NCBI GenBank assembly: GCA_032622095.1
Contig: CP136067.1
Coordinates: forward strand, 75,356,705 to 75,420,704
Source: Siphonodentalium dalli
Lineage: Eukaryota > Mollusca > Scaphopoda > Gadilida > Siphonodentaliidae
DNA: 64,000 nt
Reading direction: 5' to 3'
Shown: in pieces, positions 11,381 through 22,228 of the stretch
Layout: every line of letters begins with the position of its first letter
Numbering within the stretch: the stretch's first letter is position 1
Program-made: the position numbers and the translations under genes
Notes under the pieces: model-generated
Databases searched by the model: none
What the model was told of the DNA's origin: nothing
The model's input: only the letters and a program-made list of their open reading frames with translations

Positions 11381-12600
11381 TAAAAAGCATACACATTACA
11401 TATACCAGTTAAACTGGAACCCTTGTGCTTCTTATTAAATACTTGAACTGGGGAATTTTATTTTCTTGGAACAAGATTAGAGAAATATAGCTATGATTGC
11501 ACTCACTATGCTCATAGTGATCATAGGATCATTCTATTGTTTTAAACTTCCACTTGTAAGATAGCCATCATTATTCCTGAGAGATACAGAGGACTTATTT
11601 GATAAAGTATTACTAAAAGTAATGCAAAAGTAATTGAATTACATGACTTTTTGTGAAGCAATGCATTACCTTGCATTATATGTACTCTCAGGTGCCTAAT
11701 AATCCTGATGGCCTAATAATAGTGAAGGATGGTGATTTATGCTGAAAATAATAATAGTGATGGCAATTTCACTAAATGTCTCAATGCCAAATAATAGTGA
11801 TCATTTGGGAATTTTCTCCAAAATTAATAAGCATGCCGGCACTATTATTAGGCAGCTGAGAGTAATGAAGAAAAAAGGATCCATTAATACACATTACATT
11901 CCATTACTAGAGAAAAAGTTATGCATTGTAAGCATTACACATTACCATTACCTCATCCCTGGTAACATGATAGAAATATGTCTTTGGCAAATTGTTCACT
12001 CTCACTGAAGCAAGCACATTTGAAGCAATGAACACTCATACTGAGTAGGGTGCCTCCTTAGTGAATGTTCAGATGACCATGATTCAATCATAAGTGGAGG
12101 AATCGGGCCAGACAAAATCATGGATAGTTTGTTCACACTATAGCGATGTCATTGTGCATGATGATATCATAGGTTGTTCGTAAGCATATGATTGACTACT
12201 CTACGATCTTTCCAGCTATGATTTTTATGTACACACGACTGCGATTATGTCTCAAGTGGAGGTATCCTTGATATTATTTTTTTATTTGTGATATTGATGT
12301 GAGCATGCACGGTCCAACTACCGGTTACTTCATACAACGGAAATCCTTCCACTTACAATTGAATCGTGGTCGTCTAAACTTTCACTTAAGTCTGATATAT
12401 ATATTAGTTTGAAGCAAAATTGTTGAAAAAATAAATTTCATCCATTTAGAAGCTTTGATCCATATTCTTGACTTGAATGGTGCCATTAGGTTTCCTATGA
12501 CGGAGATGTCTATAATTTTGGAAGAAATAATTAAGAATGTTTGATCAATTCTTGGTACCCCTCTCTTGGTGGTAGTACTTTGGCAACTCTGTATCATACC
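11381..12600. other. Intronic sequence with one fold-back (11610-11960)
   Basis: ACTCTCAGGTGCCTAATAAT (11686 on) pairs with ATTATTAGGCAGCTGAGAGT (about 11844-11863). Further out, AAGCAATGCATTACC pairs loosely with the TAATG-rich stretch at 11910-11960. AATAATAGTGA recurs at least three times in the loop. This is probably a MITE relic. The rest of the stretch shows nothing identifiable. Confidence 0.45.
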
Positions 12601-12639
12601 ATAAATTCCTTGTATAAAGGAGATGACTACTTATAAGTT

Positions 12640-12900
12640 TGGTGGAAATTGATGACAAAAATGGTTTTTATAAATGTTTATGTCGCTACCCTCATCCCTG
12701 AGATGGATGGTGTCACATAGATATCTTTATATACACACCATTAGATTCTCTATATCATGGAGATGGACATTGTCACATAGGTATCTTTATATACACACCA
12801 TTAGATTCTGCATATCATGGAGATGACTATATATATCAAGTTTAGTTTAAATCAATGACAAAAATATATTTTATTTTAAGTTTGATACCCATCCCTAATT
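12640..12900. repeat. 60-bp direct repeat within a dispersed array family
   Basis: TGTCACATAGATATCTTTAT recurs 60 bp later (12711 and 12771) together with ACACACCATTAGATTCT and CATGGAGATG. The surrounding phrases (GGTGGAAATTGATGACAAAA, GCTACCCTCATCCCTGA) are degenerate members of the family seen at 32060-32660, 35400-35730 and 46590-46790. Confidence 0.65.
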
Positions 12901-13730
12901 CCTGATTCTTGACACCAATGCTCTCAGCACCAACATACAGGTCATGCAAACTCAACATGAGAGCAACATTCACTAATTAGACCCCAGTTTGTGAAAATAC
13001 TAGTAGAGTACATTAAACTTATCAAACTATTATTATTTTAAATGGACTATCCCTTAGGGGACCATGATAATTGGCCATTTTGGACTATGGAGTCCATGTC
13101 AAATTTATACATTGTACAATGTTCACTTTAACGCTAACCTCTGTAACCCTGGCGCTCTGATTATACTATTTTTATTTCAACTTGCAGGACCCTGGCACAA
13201 AGAGAGTTATTATTCTTCAAGTTATATGTACACATATCAAAGTCACATCAATTGTATTTATAATTGTTCTTTTCACATATACTTCATTGTGATATGTCAC
13301 TATTTGTAACTGCTGGGTACTGGATGTTCATTTAAAGACATATTATGGACTTGTATGTGTGTGTGAAACTGATAAGTTAGTACTCAGGCACTGTGCCAAC
13401 TGAAGGAATGTAGAATTCTACTAACACCGCCGAAAATCTCAGCAAAATCGACCACACCGCTCTATAGAAAACATCACATGAACAACGTGCAATTGTAAAT
13501 ATTTACATCTCGATTCGGGACGAAACAAACGGCGATAAACCAATGCAAATGATTTCGCCACCGAAAGTCATTGAATTTAATTGATATATATGAATGATGG
13601 TGTGTGTTGTAAATCTGGATTTATATTCGTAAAAATAACTACTAAGAGTATTCTACATTTCTATTTGATCTCCTTACCGGAGTGTTTCACATCACTTTAA
13701 GAAATGAATGTAGTGTATTTATTGAAGGGT
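12901..13730. other. Intronic sequence, nothing firm
   Basis: GGAATGTAGAAT (about 13405) and ATTCTACATTTC (about 13651) form a weak inverted pair that may bound a short element. No gene is visible. Confidence 0.35.
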
Positions 13731-14480
13731 ATATGAACAGTTTAAGGGGAAAGGATACCTACTTCTTGGATATAGAAAACTAAAAAAATGTCCATCCATA
13801 CAAATATTTAGTATTGCTCACTCTCTAAACTGAGCATCGGGGGCATATGCCATGATTGGTGTTGAACTTTCTATTATGTCCATCATGGATTTCACATTTG
13901 AATCCATCGGCACACACTGCCACACAGGCTGCAGGCCACAATTGTTGGCAAAATGTTTTAAAAATTTAACTAAATCCTTTGGCACCCCCTATATGCCACA
14001 TCCCTGATCCATGGTCACCAAACTTCATATGGATCATTGGGTGGCCTCCAGATGGGAGCTTACCATTATTTTTTTAATTTCATTAAAAAACATGGCTACC
14101 AGCAGCCATCTTGGATTTCACTTTGAATCCATAGTTATTGGCGTTTTGTTAAAAAGGTATAGTGAATGACCTTTGTGACCATTGTTTGAACTGCAAAGAT
14201 CTTCACACTAAATGTGTTCCAAACTCCACAGGGACTAACACATCAATGCAAGATATTCAAACTACATTCATGTCTTATATTTATAAACTACATTCATGTC
14301 TTATATTTATAAAGCTACATTCATGTCTTATATTTATAAAGCTTTTTCTTTATCAATTTCTATTAAGATCAGCTGCCCATTTTAGGGGGAAAGGTTACCC
14401 ACTTCATGGGTATAGATAATAAAAACAATTTTCATCAATACAAATATTTAGTATTGCCCACTCTCTAAACTGTGTCGAGT
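13731..14480. repeat. Paired ~110-bp repeats around an array fragment
   Basis: GGGGAAAGGATACCTACTTC at 13744 and GGGGAAAGGTTACCCACTTC at about 14386 begin two copies of a block. Both continue to CAAATATTTAGTATTG and CACTCTCTAAACTG. Between them are degenerate array units with ACATGGCTACCAGCAGCCAT (about 14090). There is also a 26/27-bp triplication of CTACATTCATGTCTTATATT starting at 14262, 14288 and 14315. Confidence 0.7.
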
Positions 14481-15161
14481 TTTGAAAAAAAAGAAAAAAG
14501 GAAAAGAGTCTTATACCAATCCTTGACTCAGATGATAATGAGACATATTACACTTCAATCTGTGCGATGTGAGTCATGTTTTACAAGAAATGGATTCAAG
14601 TATGATGAATCAAACAGGCTTGAGATGATCATTTCCATCTGAAAATATTCACATGTTTCAAACTTAAATATTTTCTACTTTTAGCATGATTTCCACAATT
14701 TCCTGCTCATCCAACATTCATTTTAATACATGTATTACAATATTCACATAACTCTAGTTCAAGTGTTATGTTGAAGTAACAATATTTTCACAAATATCTG
14801 GGAAAATCCAGAACTTTGGCAAAAGGAATCTTCACATATGTTCAGTCGAAAAATGTGATGAAGCAGAATCAATATGTCACAAATGTTTAAATGTTGTGTT
14901 CATCCGAAAAACTTAAATTTTTAGTTCAACATTGGGCAATCAATCAGCCGTTCAGTGACTATTTTCCACATATCATCTATCAAATTATTGGTGGAAAGTG
15001 TAACAGACAGACAATCAATTGGTTTTGATGATAGGTGACATTATTCGTTTGAAGAGTCACTGGTAAAACCAGGCTTTATAATTCCCTCATGAATTATGAC
15101 ACATTATCATCAAACAGACATGGATCATTCGACCCCCAAGAATACACAGTGAATAAAATTA
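14481..15161. other. Intronic sequence, nothing recognised
   Basis: AT-rich flank of the DIRS-like element. No exon or repeat boundary is visible. Confidence 0.45.
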
Positions 15162-15352
15162 TATTTCCGCCAAAGGAAGCCCTCACACTGAACTATATGG
15201 ATAGATGTCCTGCGTTTGTAAACCATAGCAGAAAAGGGTTAACTTTTTGGTCGCCTACGGTAACTAATGGTCAGTGGCTTGCCTCGGTATCAGTCACGCA
15301 TGCGCAGTCCCAATATAATTCACTGTACAGATTGAATTAGCCAGTTTATTTT
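15162..15352 (+). repeat. Left inverted terminal repeat of the DIRS-like element
   Basis: Starts ATATTTCCGCCAAAGGAAGC. From AACTATATGGATAGATG onward it is matched, inverted, by 20349 back to about 20190. Its first 33 bp (15161-15193) recur perfectly inverted at 20035-20067 inside the internal complementary region. Confidence 0.85.
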
Positions 15353-15595
15353 TCTGCTACCAACCGACCGGATCATAAGGGAGTATTTTTCCGAATTTGT
15401 CGTTTAACAATAGCGACAAATTCAATTTATCGATACAATAATTACTGGTCGCCTACGCGTTCGTTTTTATAATTATCGTTTCGAATTCACGGACCGTTTC
15501 GTTTCAAACATATAATTGTTCGTGTTTTTCGAATAGGCGGCTGACTTCAAAATTTTCGAATATGAAAATCGACATTTCGCCATAATCAGCCGCCA

Positions 15596-16290
15596 TTTCA
15601 AGGCCTTACGAGGCGCATAGACTACTGTGAACAATTCATCTATGTAATTATTATAGAACCTATAAGGTATGATATAATTTGTCAGATATAAAAAATGCCA
15701 CGTGATTCGCTAACGGAAGTCTCCTAATTTCGTGGGAATTTATTTACGCGTGGACATTTATTTAGCAATAATTACCATCGCTACTGACGCTATCTATCAT
15801 AATGTTATGAACAACATTCTTTCTCATAATACTTTGTTGTTTTATGGTTCTATACCACTGATCCAGATGTGTTGGTCACATTCGAACTTAAAGTTGATAA
15901 CATTAACATCTTGGTTTATCAATGTCAAAACCAGATACCATTTCAAGGCCTTACGAGGCGCACAGATTATTGTGAGAAATACATCTATGGAATTATTATA
16001 GCACCTATAAGGTATGATTGAATTTGTCAGATATCAAAAATGCCACGTGATTCTCCGCCGGAAATATCATAATTTCGTGGGAATTATTTTGACGTTTTAA
16101 TGCGTGGAAATTTATTTAACAATCATTCCATCGCTACTGACGCTATCTCTCGTCATGTTATGAACAACGTGCTTTCACATAATACTATGTTTCAATACAA
16201 ATGATCCAGATGTGTTAATCACGTTTGACCTTGAAGTTGATTACAATCTACCCAAGAATACTGACAGTTGATTAGTTCTTGGTTTATCAA
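15596..16290. repeat. 345-bp tandem duplication inside the DIRS-like element
   Basis: TTTCAAGGCCTTACGAGGCG begins at 15596 and 15941. Both copies continue through TATAAGGTATGAT, ATGCCACGTGATTC, ATTTCGTGGGAATT, ATCGCTACTGACGCTATCT and GATCCAGATGTGTT. Moderate divergence between the copies suggests an old event. Confidence 0.85.
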
Positions 16291-16424
16291 TGTCACATGC
16301 ATAACAATAACTTCATATGACAGTAGTACCGTAGTGCTACGAATAAATCTCAGCCATGTCATAGAGGTATGTCGATTAATAGCTACCTTGTATATACCGC
16401 TATTCTCAAAGTGATTGACCAGAG

Positions 16425-16690
16425 AAACGGGGTGATACCCCGGTCATGACCGCGGTGATACCGGTAATAAACGGTAGCGGTATCGAGACGGTCATGGCGT
16501 GAAGTTACGGTATTGGGTGATGATACAGTGGTCTTTTAGCGGGCACCGCATTAATTCTGTGGAATACCGCGGTGATTTTCATGGAACTCTTTTAGGGGAG
16601 GTATTTACTCGCGCATGCTTGTTCGCGTTAACAAGCGGTATCGGTGCCGCGGTGTTGGAGGATACCGCGGTATAGTACCGCCATATTAAC
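16425..16690. other. Cluster of ACCGCGGT palindromes
   Basis: GACCGCGGTGATACC, AATACCGCGGTGAT, GTGCCGCGGTGTTG and GATACCGCGGTATAG occur within ~240 bp. GATACC/GGTATC words lie in both orientations between them. The density is too high for chance in AT-rich DNA. The block may be a degraded short-unit repeat; whether it binds a factor is unknown. Confidence 0.5.
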
Positions 16691-17302
16691 TGGGTGACAC
16701 CACGTTATTGGTGGTTAATTACTTTAAGTATGGCGGTAGGTCTAATGAACAATAGCTGCGATTATACACCAGCCGGTTCAGCAAGCCGGTCTGAACCAGT
16801 GGGCTTGTAAATTTCTGAGAAGGATCCAGGGATGTTTTTCTACCTGCTACAGGTTTGGGCGCTCAACCTCTGGAGACCCTGGGGATAGTAATTATTAAAG
16901 TGGTTCTCCATTATTTCAACAAATTTTTCTAAGAGAAGAATAATTCAACAACTAAACATGAAAATCGGATGAGATAGTCTACTAGTATGATATAGAGCCT
17001 TTATTTGCACCATCTCTGGATCCTTCCCAGGTAGTATTTCTCGGTCGGATCTCTTCTCGGGCAGGAACAGTTCACGCTCCCCCGATTATGCCGCGGCATT
17101 AAATCAATTAGTGGGGAAGTGACCGGTGGCGATGCAGGGGTACTTGGGACCCCCAGGACATTTGGTCCCACACCGGCGCAAGCGGTTCTGTGTGCTGAAG
17201 TTGCCAAAATCGCGTGCGAACGTAACGACACCGGCTGGGCGGCCTACGGCGACTTCGGCATAGGGCAGTGGCCCTACCCATGAGGTAGCAAGCCCGGTCC
17301 CC

Positions 17303-17845
17303 TTGGTCACGATCTATATAAAGACACGGCCTTGCCTGCCTCTCAGCCGTCTTGGGGTTTCTGCTGCAATGGCCTCTACCCATCGTTCTGCTTGGACAGG
17401 ACATTCAGCTTGGTCGGGACCACCTGCATTTGGGGGGGGGGGGGCTCACCCCGGTCCGATGGCTTCCGGTTATCAGAAGGAACCAGTTTTGGCTATGGGA
17501 TTCTTCATTTCGACACTGGACTCCAAAATTGGAACTCAGTTTATCAGCCTTAAAATTCCATGGGAGGTATTTACTCCTCGATTGAGCCATCGCCGGAATG
17601 GGCCTCCCTCTAGTGTTTTGTCGTCCATTATTGCAGGTCGTTCCGACGCTAGGGCAGAGAGCGACATGCTATCCTTACACCCCAAGGCGTCTGAGGCTTT
17701 CGATGACGACCCATCTGCGCACAATACGTCAGACTGTGGGTCTTTTCGGTCGTCACAGTCTGGCATCGGTAAGGCAGAAGCTGCGGATCGTGATTTCCTA
17801 TCTACGGATTATCTCATCTATAGGCTTCTTCCTACTGAACTATGA
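17303..17845 (+). pseudogene. Possible gag-like ORF of the DIRS-like element
   Basis: A 180-residue open frame, the longest in the element, is GC-rich compared with its surroundings. It contains ESDMLSLHPKASEAFDDDPS, an acidic SLHxxxxxxDDD patch. This is reminiscent of DIRS first-ORF (gag) proteins, but that is a resemblance rather than a domain match. A run of ten G at about 17431 is a likely frameshift site. A diverged second version of part of it (GGGCCTCC ... GCAGGTCGTTC ... GAGAGTGAG, about 19625-19675) lies downstream. I infer a decayed gag; function and start are uncertain. Confidence 0.3.
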
Positions 17846-18182
17846 ACTCTCAAGCCCTCCTGGCACGCCCTGCGCAATCGTACCACCGTCTTCAAAATGC
17901 ATCGAGAACTCGATCTATCTTACCTGTGATATACATTTCATAGGTAAGTGACACGACCCGCGACTGACACACTGGTCAATAGACTTCACACATGAATGAA
18001 GCACATTTACATGGAAAGCATTTCTCTTGTCACGTGCCACAACGACCCTGCCAATGGCCTGGCCGACAGAGTACATCTCATGGCTCTTCATACTACTATT
18101 ACCAATATCAATTTGATTATCTGGCACATGGTAATAAAATTAACAGGGCACTGCACGCCTATAGACAACAGACAATAACGCG

Positions 18183-18600
18183 GGCAAAGACGTTTGCACT
18201 GTCCATCTCAGCTTTCTAGGAAGCTCATTGACTAGCGTTATAGACCTTTCTTTGCAGGCAGGGGACCACCCAGTCCGAGTGGATCCCAACCCCATGGCAC
18301 CCGATCATACGGGCCTGAAACCATGCTGCCAACTCTGCGCGCTTCGGTATATGCCGGAATTGTCCTATCAACATTCGACAATAAAAACAGGCAAAGACGT
18401 TTGCGCTGTCCAGCTCAGCTTTCGAGGAAGCTCTTTGACTAGCCATCAAACCTTTCCTTGCAGGCAGGGACCAACCCATATGAGGGGATCCCAACCACAT
18501 GGCACCAGCCGCCCAATCATAAGGGCCTGAGATCATGCTGACAACTCTGCTCGCTTCGGTCTATGCTGGATTTGTCCTATTTTCCTTAAACCTGCCTTCA
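18183..18600. repeat. 207-bp tandem duplication inside the DIRS-like element
   Basis: GGCAAAGACGTTTGC begins at 18183 and 18390. Both copies share CAGCTTTC, TTGCAGGCAGG, GATCCCAACC, GGGCCTGA, CTGCCAACTCTG or a variant, and GGATTTGTCCTAT or a variant. The ~100-residue frames on both strands follow from the repeat. Confidence 0.8.
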
Positions 18601-20034
18601 ACAGGACCACTTAGGTTGGGGGAGCTCCTCTCCATCATGGCTCTTAAAATTCAATAAGTAACAACATTATAAAGGGATGTGTGTCCTTTACTAGGAGGAT
18701 AAAAATTTTCATTTGTTTCCTTAATCAGCGAGCCTTTTTGGAGGGGGTCTTCCCCTAGTTTGCTGCATGCCTCACACTAACATATCACACACCTAGGTCG
18801 TTCTGCTGCATGTTTGGGGGGGAAAGTGACATGATGTTCTGGGCAGAGGCTGAGAACTGAATATTCCGCATGGTGACAATTTACCCGTGGTTATCATCTG
18901 ATTACATTGTACATCATTTGAACTGATTTCAGTTGTCAAAGAGCCAAAGGGCCTTCTGCAATGATCTCATTGTGACTTATAGATCACCTTGATATATAAT
19001 TTTTATATCATTTTTATATATTTATATCAGTCCTTCCCAGGAGACGGGAGTGATTGCTCTCTAACCCGTATGCACTCGTAATTTTCAATTCACGTGTGCT
19101 AAAATTCGCACCCGTCCTTCTTCACAACATACTAATGGAGACTGTAATTGTTGGTTCAATATTGAACTATTTTAAGGTTTATTTAGATGCTTTACCATCT
19201 CAGTGCAACTATGGCATATTAAAGTGTAACTAGACATAGGTCTATTCCACAATGACTTTTGGTTTGAGCAAAAACCAAACTTACATGTACAATTATGGTA
19301 TCGTATGGGTGCCATATTACACCCGTCTTCTGCATTACGGGAGCAAATAAATGCTCTCGGTGTGTTTTCCTCATGGGAAGGACTGTTTATATACTCGTAA
19401 GATTTGTATCACAGGATTTCTGTCGGATATCCTGTGATGCATCGGTACCTCAGAGAGGGCTCCTTCTGTTCAGATGGCTTGACTCCATTATCGTTGTACA
19501 ACCTGTTTGGCCTAATGGGTTCTCAACTCAATCCCTGTGTCAATAATTTGGCATCAGGTTCTCTGGCTTTTTCTTTGGCGAATAGCAGTTAGTTAACTTA
19601 GGTTGTCTCGCCATCGATGGAGTGGGCCTCCGTCTGCAGGTCGTTCTGTCGCTAAGGCGGAGAGTGAGTTAGTCTCCTTCCTTCATGATCCTGCATCATG
19701 GGACCTTGACAAGTGGGACCTTAGAACAGACAGCTGAAGAAGACGACACAGAGAGGAACGAAGAGTTTCTTCTAACGTTATACTTGCTCGGTTCGCTCGC
19801 AACTATGCATTGGATGGCACCTCATGGGATGTTTGTTTCAAAACAAGGGGGGCGGTACACATTTGAGCAATATAGCACTCTAACTATATGAGTTATTTCA
19901 CGTAAATAATCCTAACAGATTCATTAAAGTGTTCATATATGGTACAATCATTTTAGAAGAGTACCTTTACTCAAAATTTGGCTATTAACTTTATTGCTCG
20001 TGCCTCCTCCTGGGCTTGCATTCTAATCCATAGA

Positions 20035-20121
20035 GTTCAGTGTGAGGGCTTCCTTTGGCGGAAATATGATATTTTTAAAAATATAATATATATTTCCTTA
20101 AAGAAAGCCTGAACACTGAAC
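20035..20121. repeat. Internal complementary region (ICR) of the DIRS-like element
   Basis: 20035-20067 is the reverse complement of the element's first 33 bases. 20085-20121 is the reverse complement of the right terminus at 20349-20385, and the A/T-rich middle matches the extreme right end. It therefore mirrors a right-end/left-end junction, as expected for a circle junction. Confidence 0.8.
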
Positions 20122-20189
20122 TATCATAGGGCCCTCCCATGGCGGTGCCATTCCCAACCCCGCGACTCGCCAATCTTCTGATTGAGTTG

Positions 20190-20404
20190 AAAATAAACTG
20201 GCTAATTCAATCTGTACAGTGAATTATATTTGGACTGCGCATGCGTGACTGATACCGAGGCAAGCCACTGACCATTAGTTACCGTAGGCGACCAAAAAGT
20301 TAACCCTTTTCTGCTATGGTTTACAAACGCAGGACATCTATCCATATAGTTCAGTGTTCAGGCTTTCTTTAAGGAAATATATATTATATTTTTTAAAATA
20401 TCAT
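20190..20404 (-). repeat. Right inverted terminal repeat of the DIRS-like element
   Basis: The inverted match to the left terminus runs from AAATAAACTGGCTAATTC through ACTGCGCATGCGTGACTGAT to CCATATAGTTCAGTGTTC. It then diverges into its own end (GGCTTTCTTTAAGGAAATAT and an A/T-rich tail). Confidence 0.82.
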
Positions 20405-20990
20405 AATTTGTGTTTACAAAAAGACAAAGGAGAATTAACAAATTTCGAACACAATTAAAATATAAGCATTCATGAATTGAAAATAATTACTGCACATCTA
20501 TATTGCATCCTGAATTGAATCTAGTTATTGTCCATTTGCTTTTGGTTTCCTGATGATAAGTTTCATATGTCTGACTGAATGGAATGAAATTTGGTATGTG
20601 AGTTTACTAGCCCAAAATACAGGTCAAGTTCAAATTTGGGTTCAGCCCACCAATTTTCACCAGAGTTATGGCCCTTTGTTGGAATTACCCCAGGCATATT
20701 TTGACTCGCCCCTAGCGATGCTCATTTAATTGGCACCTCATACAGGCCATTTTATGACCAGATTTCTTATAAAATTGCCTGACTAATCACAGTTGTTGGC
20801 CATTATAAATATAAGCAGTAGTACATGTAATAATATCTCTTCTTGCTTATACTACTGCTAATATTTATTTATATTGGCCACCGACTGTGAATAAATTATA
20901 ATTTATATTAATATTCTACATGTGACAAAAGTTTTTGTGTTGCAATATCAGAATTAAAATTGTTCAACATTTCCATTTGATTCTTTCCAG
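20405..20990. other. Intron end with one array-unit relic
   Basis: 20520-20680 is a single unit of the 1-770 family (AATTTGGTATGTGAG, CACCAGAGTTATGGCCC). The remainder has no feature apart from the polypyrimidine/acceptor at 20981-20990. Confidence 0.6.
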
Positions 20991-21132
20991 TGAGGAACAA
21001 AAAAACATGCCCGCTGTGCTTTCACAAGTTTAAAAAGAATGACTATGACCGACAACATCCTATTCCGACTGTGATGAAGAAGATATGTAGTGCTAAGCAG
21101 GGCATCTATAGAAACCCAGTGCCAAAATTACA
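20991..21132 (+). CDS. Ankyrin-repeat protein, internal exon C
   Basis: Acceptor TTCTTTCCAG before 20991; donor GTATGT at 21133. It joins exon B in frame (phase 1 in, phase 2 out) and gives 47 residues without a stop. The sequence includes CPLCFHKFKKNDYDRQH, a CxxC pair with following histidines that could coordinate zinc, then a basic tail (VMKKICSAKQGIYRNPVPKL). This lies C-terminal to the ankyrin repeats. I do not recognise a named domain, and the zinc idea is only inference from the CPLC pair. Confidence 0.82.
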
Positions 21133-21556
21133 GTATGTATGTTAGAAGAGACACCACCCTGTCCCCAGGATACTGTTTCTGGCCTAAAAGAGTCTGACCG
21201 AGGTCTTGATACACACATATGCTGTCAATTATTTAGCCATGTATTATGTGTACTAAGTTAGTACTGGATATACACATAGGGCAGCAAAAAGATATATGTC
21301 AACGCTTAGGTCATTATTCCATTGTTTTGATAAACTTTCTCATTTGTTTCCTCTTAAGTAAACCTTTTCCATATTACCCTCTTGTTATATCAGTGACTTT
21401 CATGGAACCATCATTGTTGAAATTGAATCATCTGATCTTGAATATAAATTTTGTATCACTGCAATGCTGTCTTTTAAAGTTTCACATTGGTAAAGCGTAA
21501 AGACTGACTACTGTTATCCCTAAATGTTAAATTGTATATGACCTTACCTGGGTTAA

Positions 21557-21815
21557 CCCTTTCTATACTAGTAAAAGCATTATTGATGAGTAGTTCCCTT
21601 GGGAAATGTTCAGATAATAAGTTGAACAAAGTCCTTTGTTGAACTTATTATCTGAACATTTCCCTTCAATGAATATGACTCAGTCTGCTCTTGTATTATC
21701 TTTTCATATGTCTATCATCTGTTATACTACCTGAACACCCCTCCAAATGAACAATAGACCATTCCAATGTGTACTTTTATAACTGAGTGGGAGAATCCAT
21801 TTAATATAGAAAGGG
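21557..21815 (-). mobile_element. TTAA-flanked MITE (piggyBac-like), copy 2
   Basis: 259 bp between TTAA at 21553-21556 and TTAA at 21816-21819. The termini are CCCTTTCTATA and its inverse. The central hairpin is AATAATAAGTTGAACAAAG ... CTTTGTTGAACTTATTATC. It has the same length as copy 1 at 11118 and is inverted relative to it (TGGATTCTCCCACTCA lies near opposite ends). Same family, two insertions into one gene. Confidence 0.88.
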
Positions 21816-22228
21816 TTAAATGTGAAAACTACCTGAGTTCTGTGTAATTTAACCTATCTGGAATATTGTCCAGGGGGAAAGTGATGAAACGATTTGTTGA
21901 TTAGTTGATGTCGACGAATTGTTCACCAGAAGTTGACTCCAGAATCCCAAGTCGATTAGTTGCATTAAATTGCGCACAGAGTGCACGCACTAGTATGTTT
22001 TAACAGAACAATGGTACAATGCAATATACTAACAATTGCAATTACAGTGTTAAAAGTTAAAACAAAACCTGCTCTATTTAGTAGAATTACTTACACAAAC
22101 ACCAGTTATGAAATTGACAATGTCGCTAATAAATAAACATCTTTGCGTGATGGCCGATCAAAGATAACAGTATCAGCTGCTGCGCTTTGAAGCCTTTCAA
22201 TTTGTGTCATGTCACATCACTTGCACAT

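Larger units (their letters stand above)
15162..20404 (+). mobile_element. DIRS-like tyrosine-recombinase retrotransposon, non-autonomous/degenerate
   Basis: Three features identify it. Left terminus 15162-15352 and right terminus about 20190-20404 are inverted repeats, close to identical over ~150 bp. The outermost 30-50 bp differ between the two ends. Just inside the right terminus, 20035-20121 is the exact or near-exact reverse complement of the right end joined to the left end. That is the internal complementary region of DIRS elements, used in their circular intermediate. No target-site duplication is seen, as expected for this class. About 5.2 kb, GC-richer than the flanks at 16.4-18.6 kb. 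I could not find reverse transcriptase, RNase H or recombinase domains, so it is internally deleted or non-autonomous. It lies in the sense-strand intron of the ankyrin gene. Confidence 0.72.
7503..20990 (+). other. Intron B-C of the ankyrin gene (13.5 kb)
   Basis: GT at 7503; AG at 20989-20990 preceded by TTTGATTCTTTCC. Its size comes largely from insertions: a 7-unit array (7617-8930), a second array element (8950-9415), a 21-bp minisatellite (10574-10708), a TTAA MITE (11118-11376), a fold-back (11610-11960) and a ~5.2-kb DIRS-like element (15162-20404). Confidence 0.75.
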
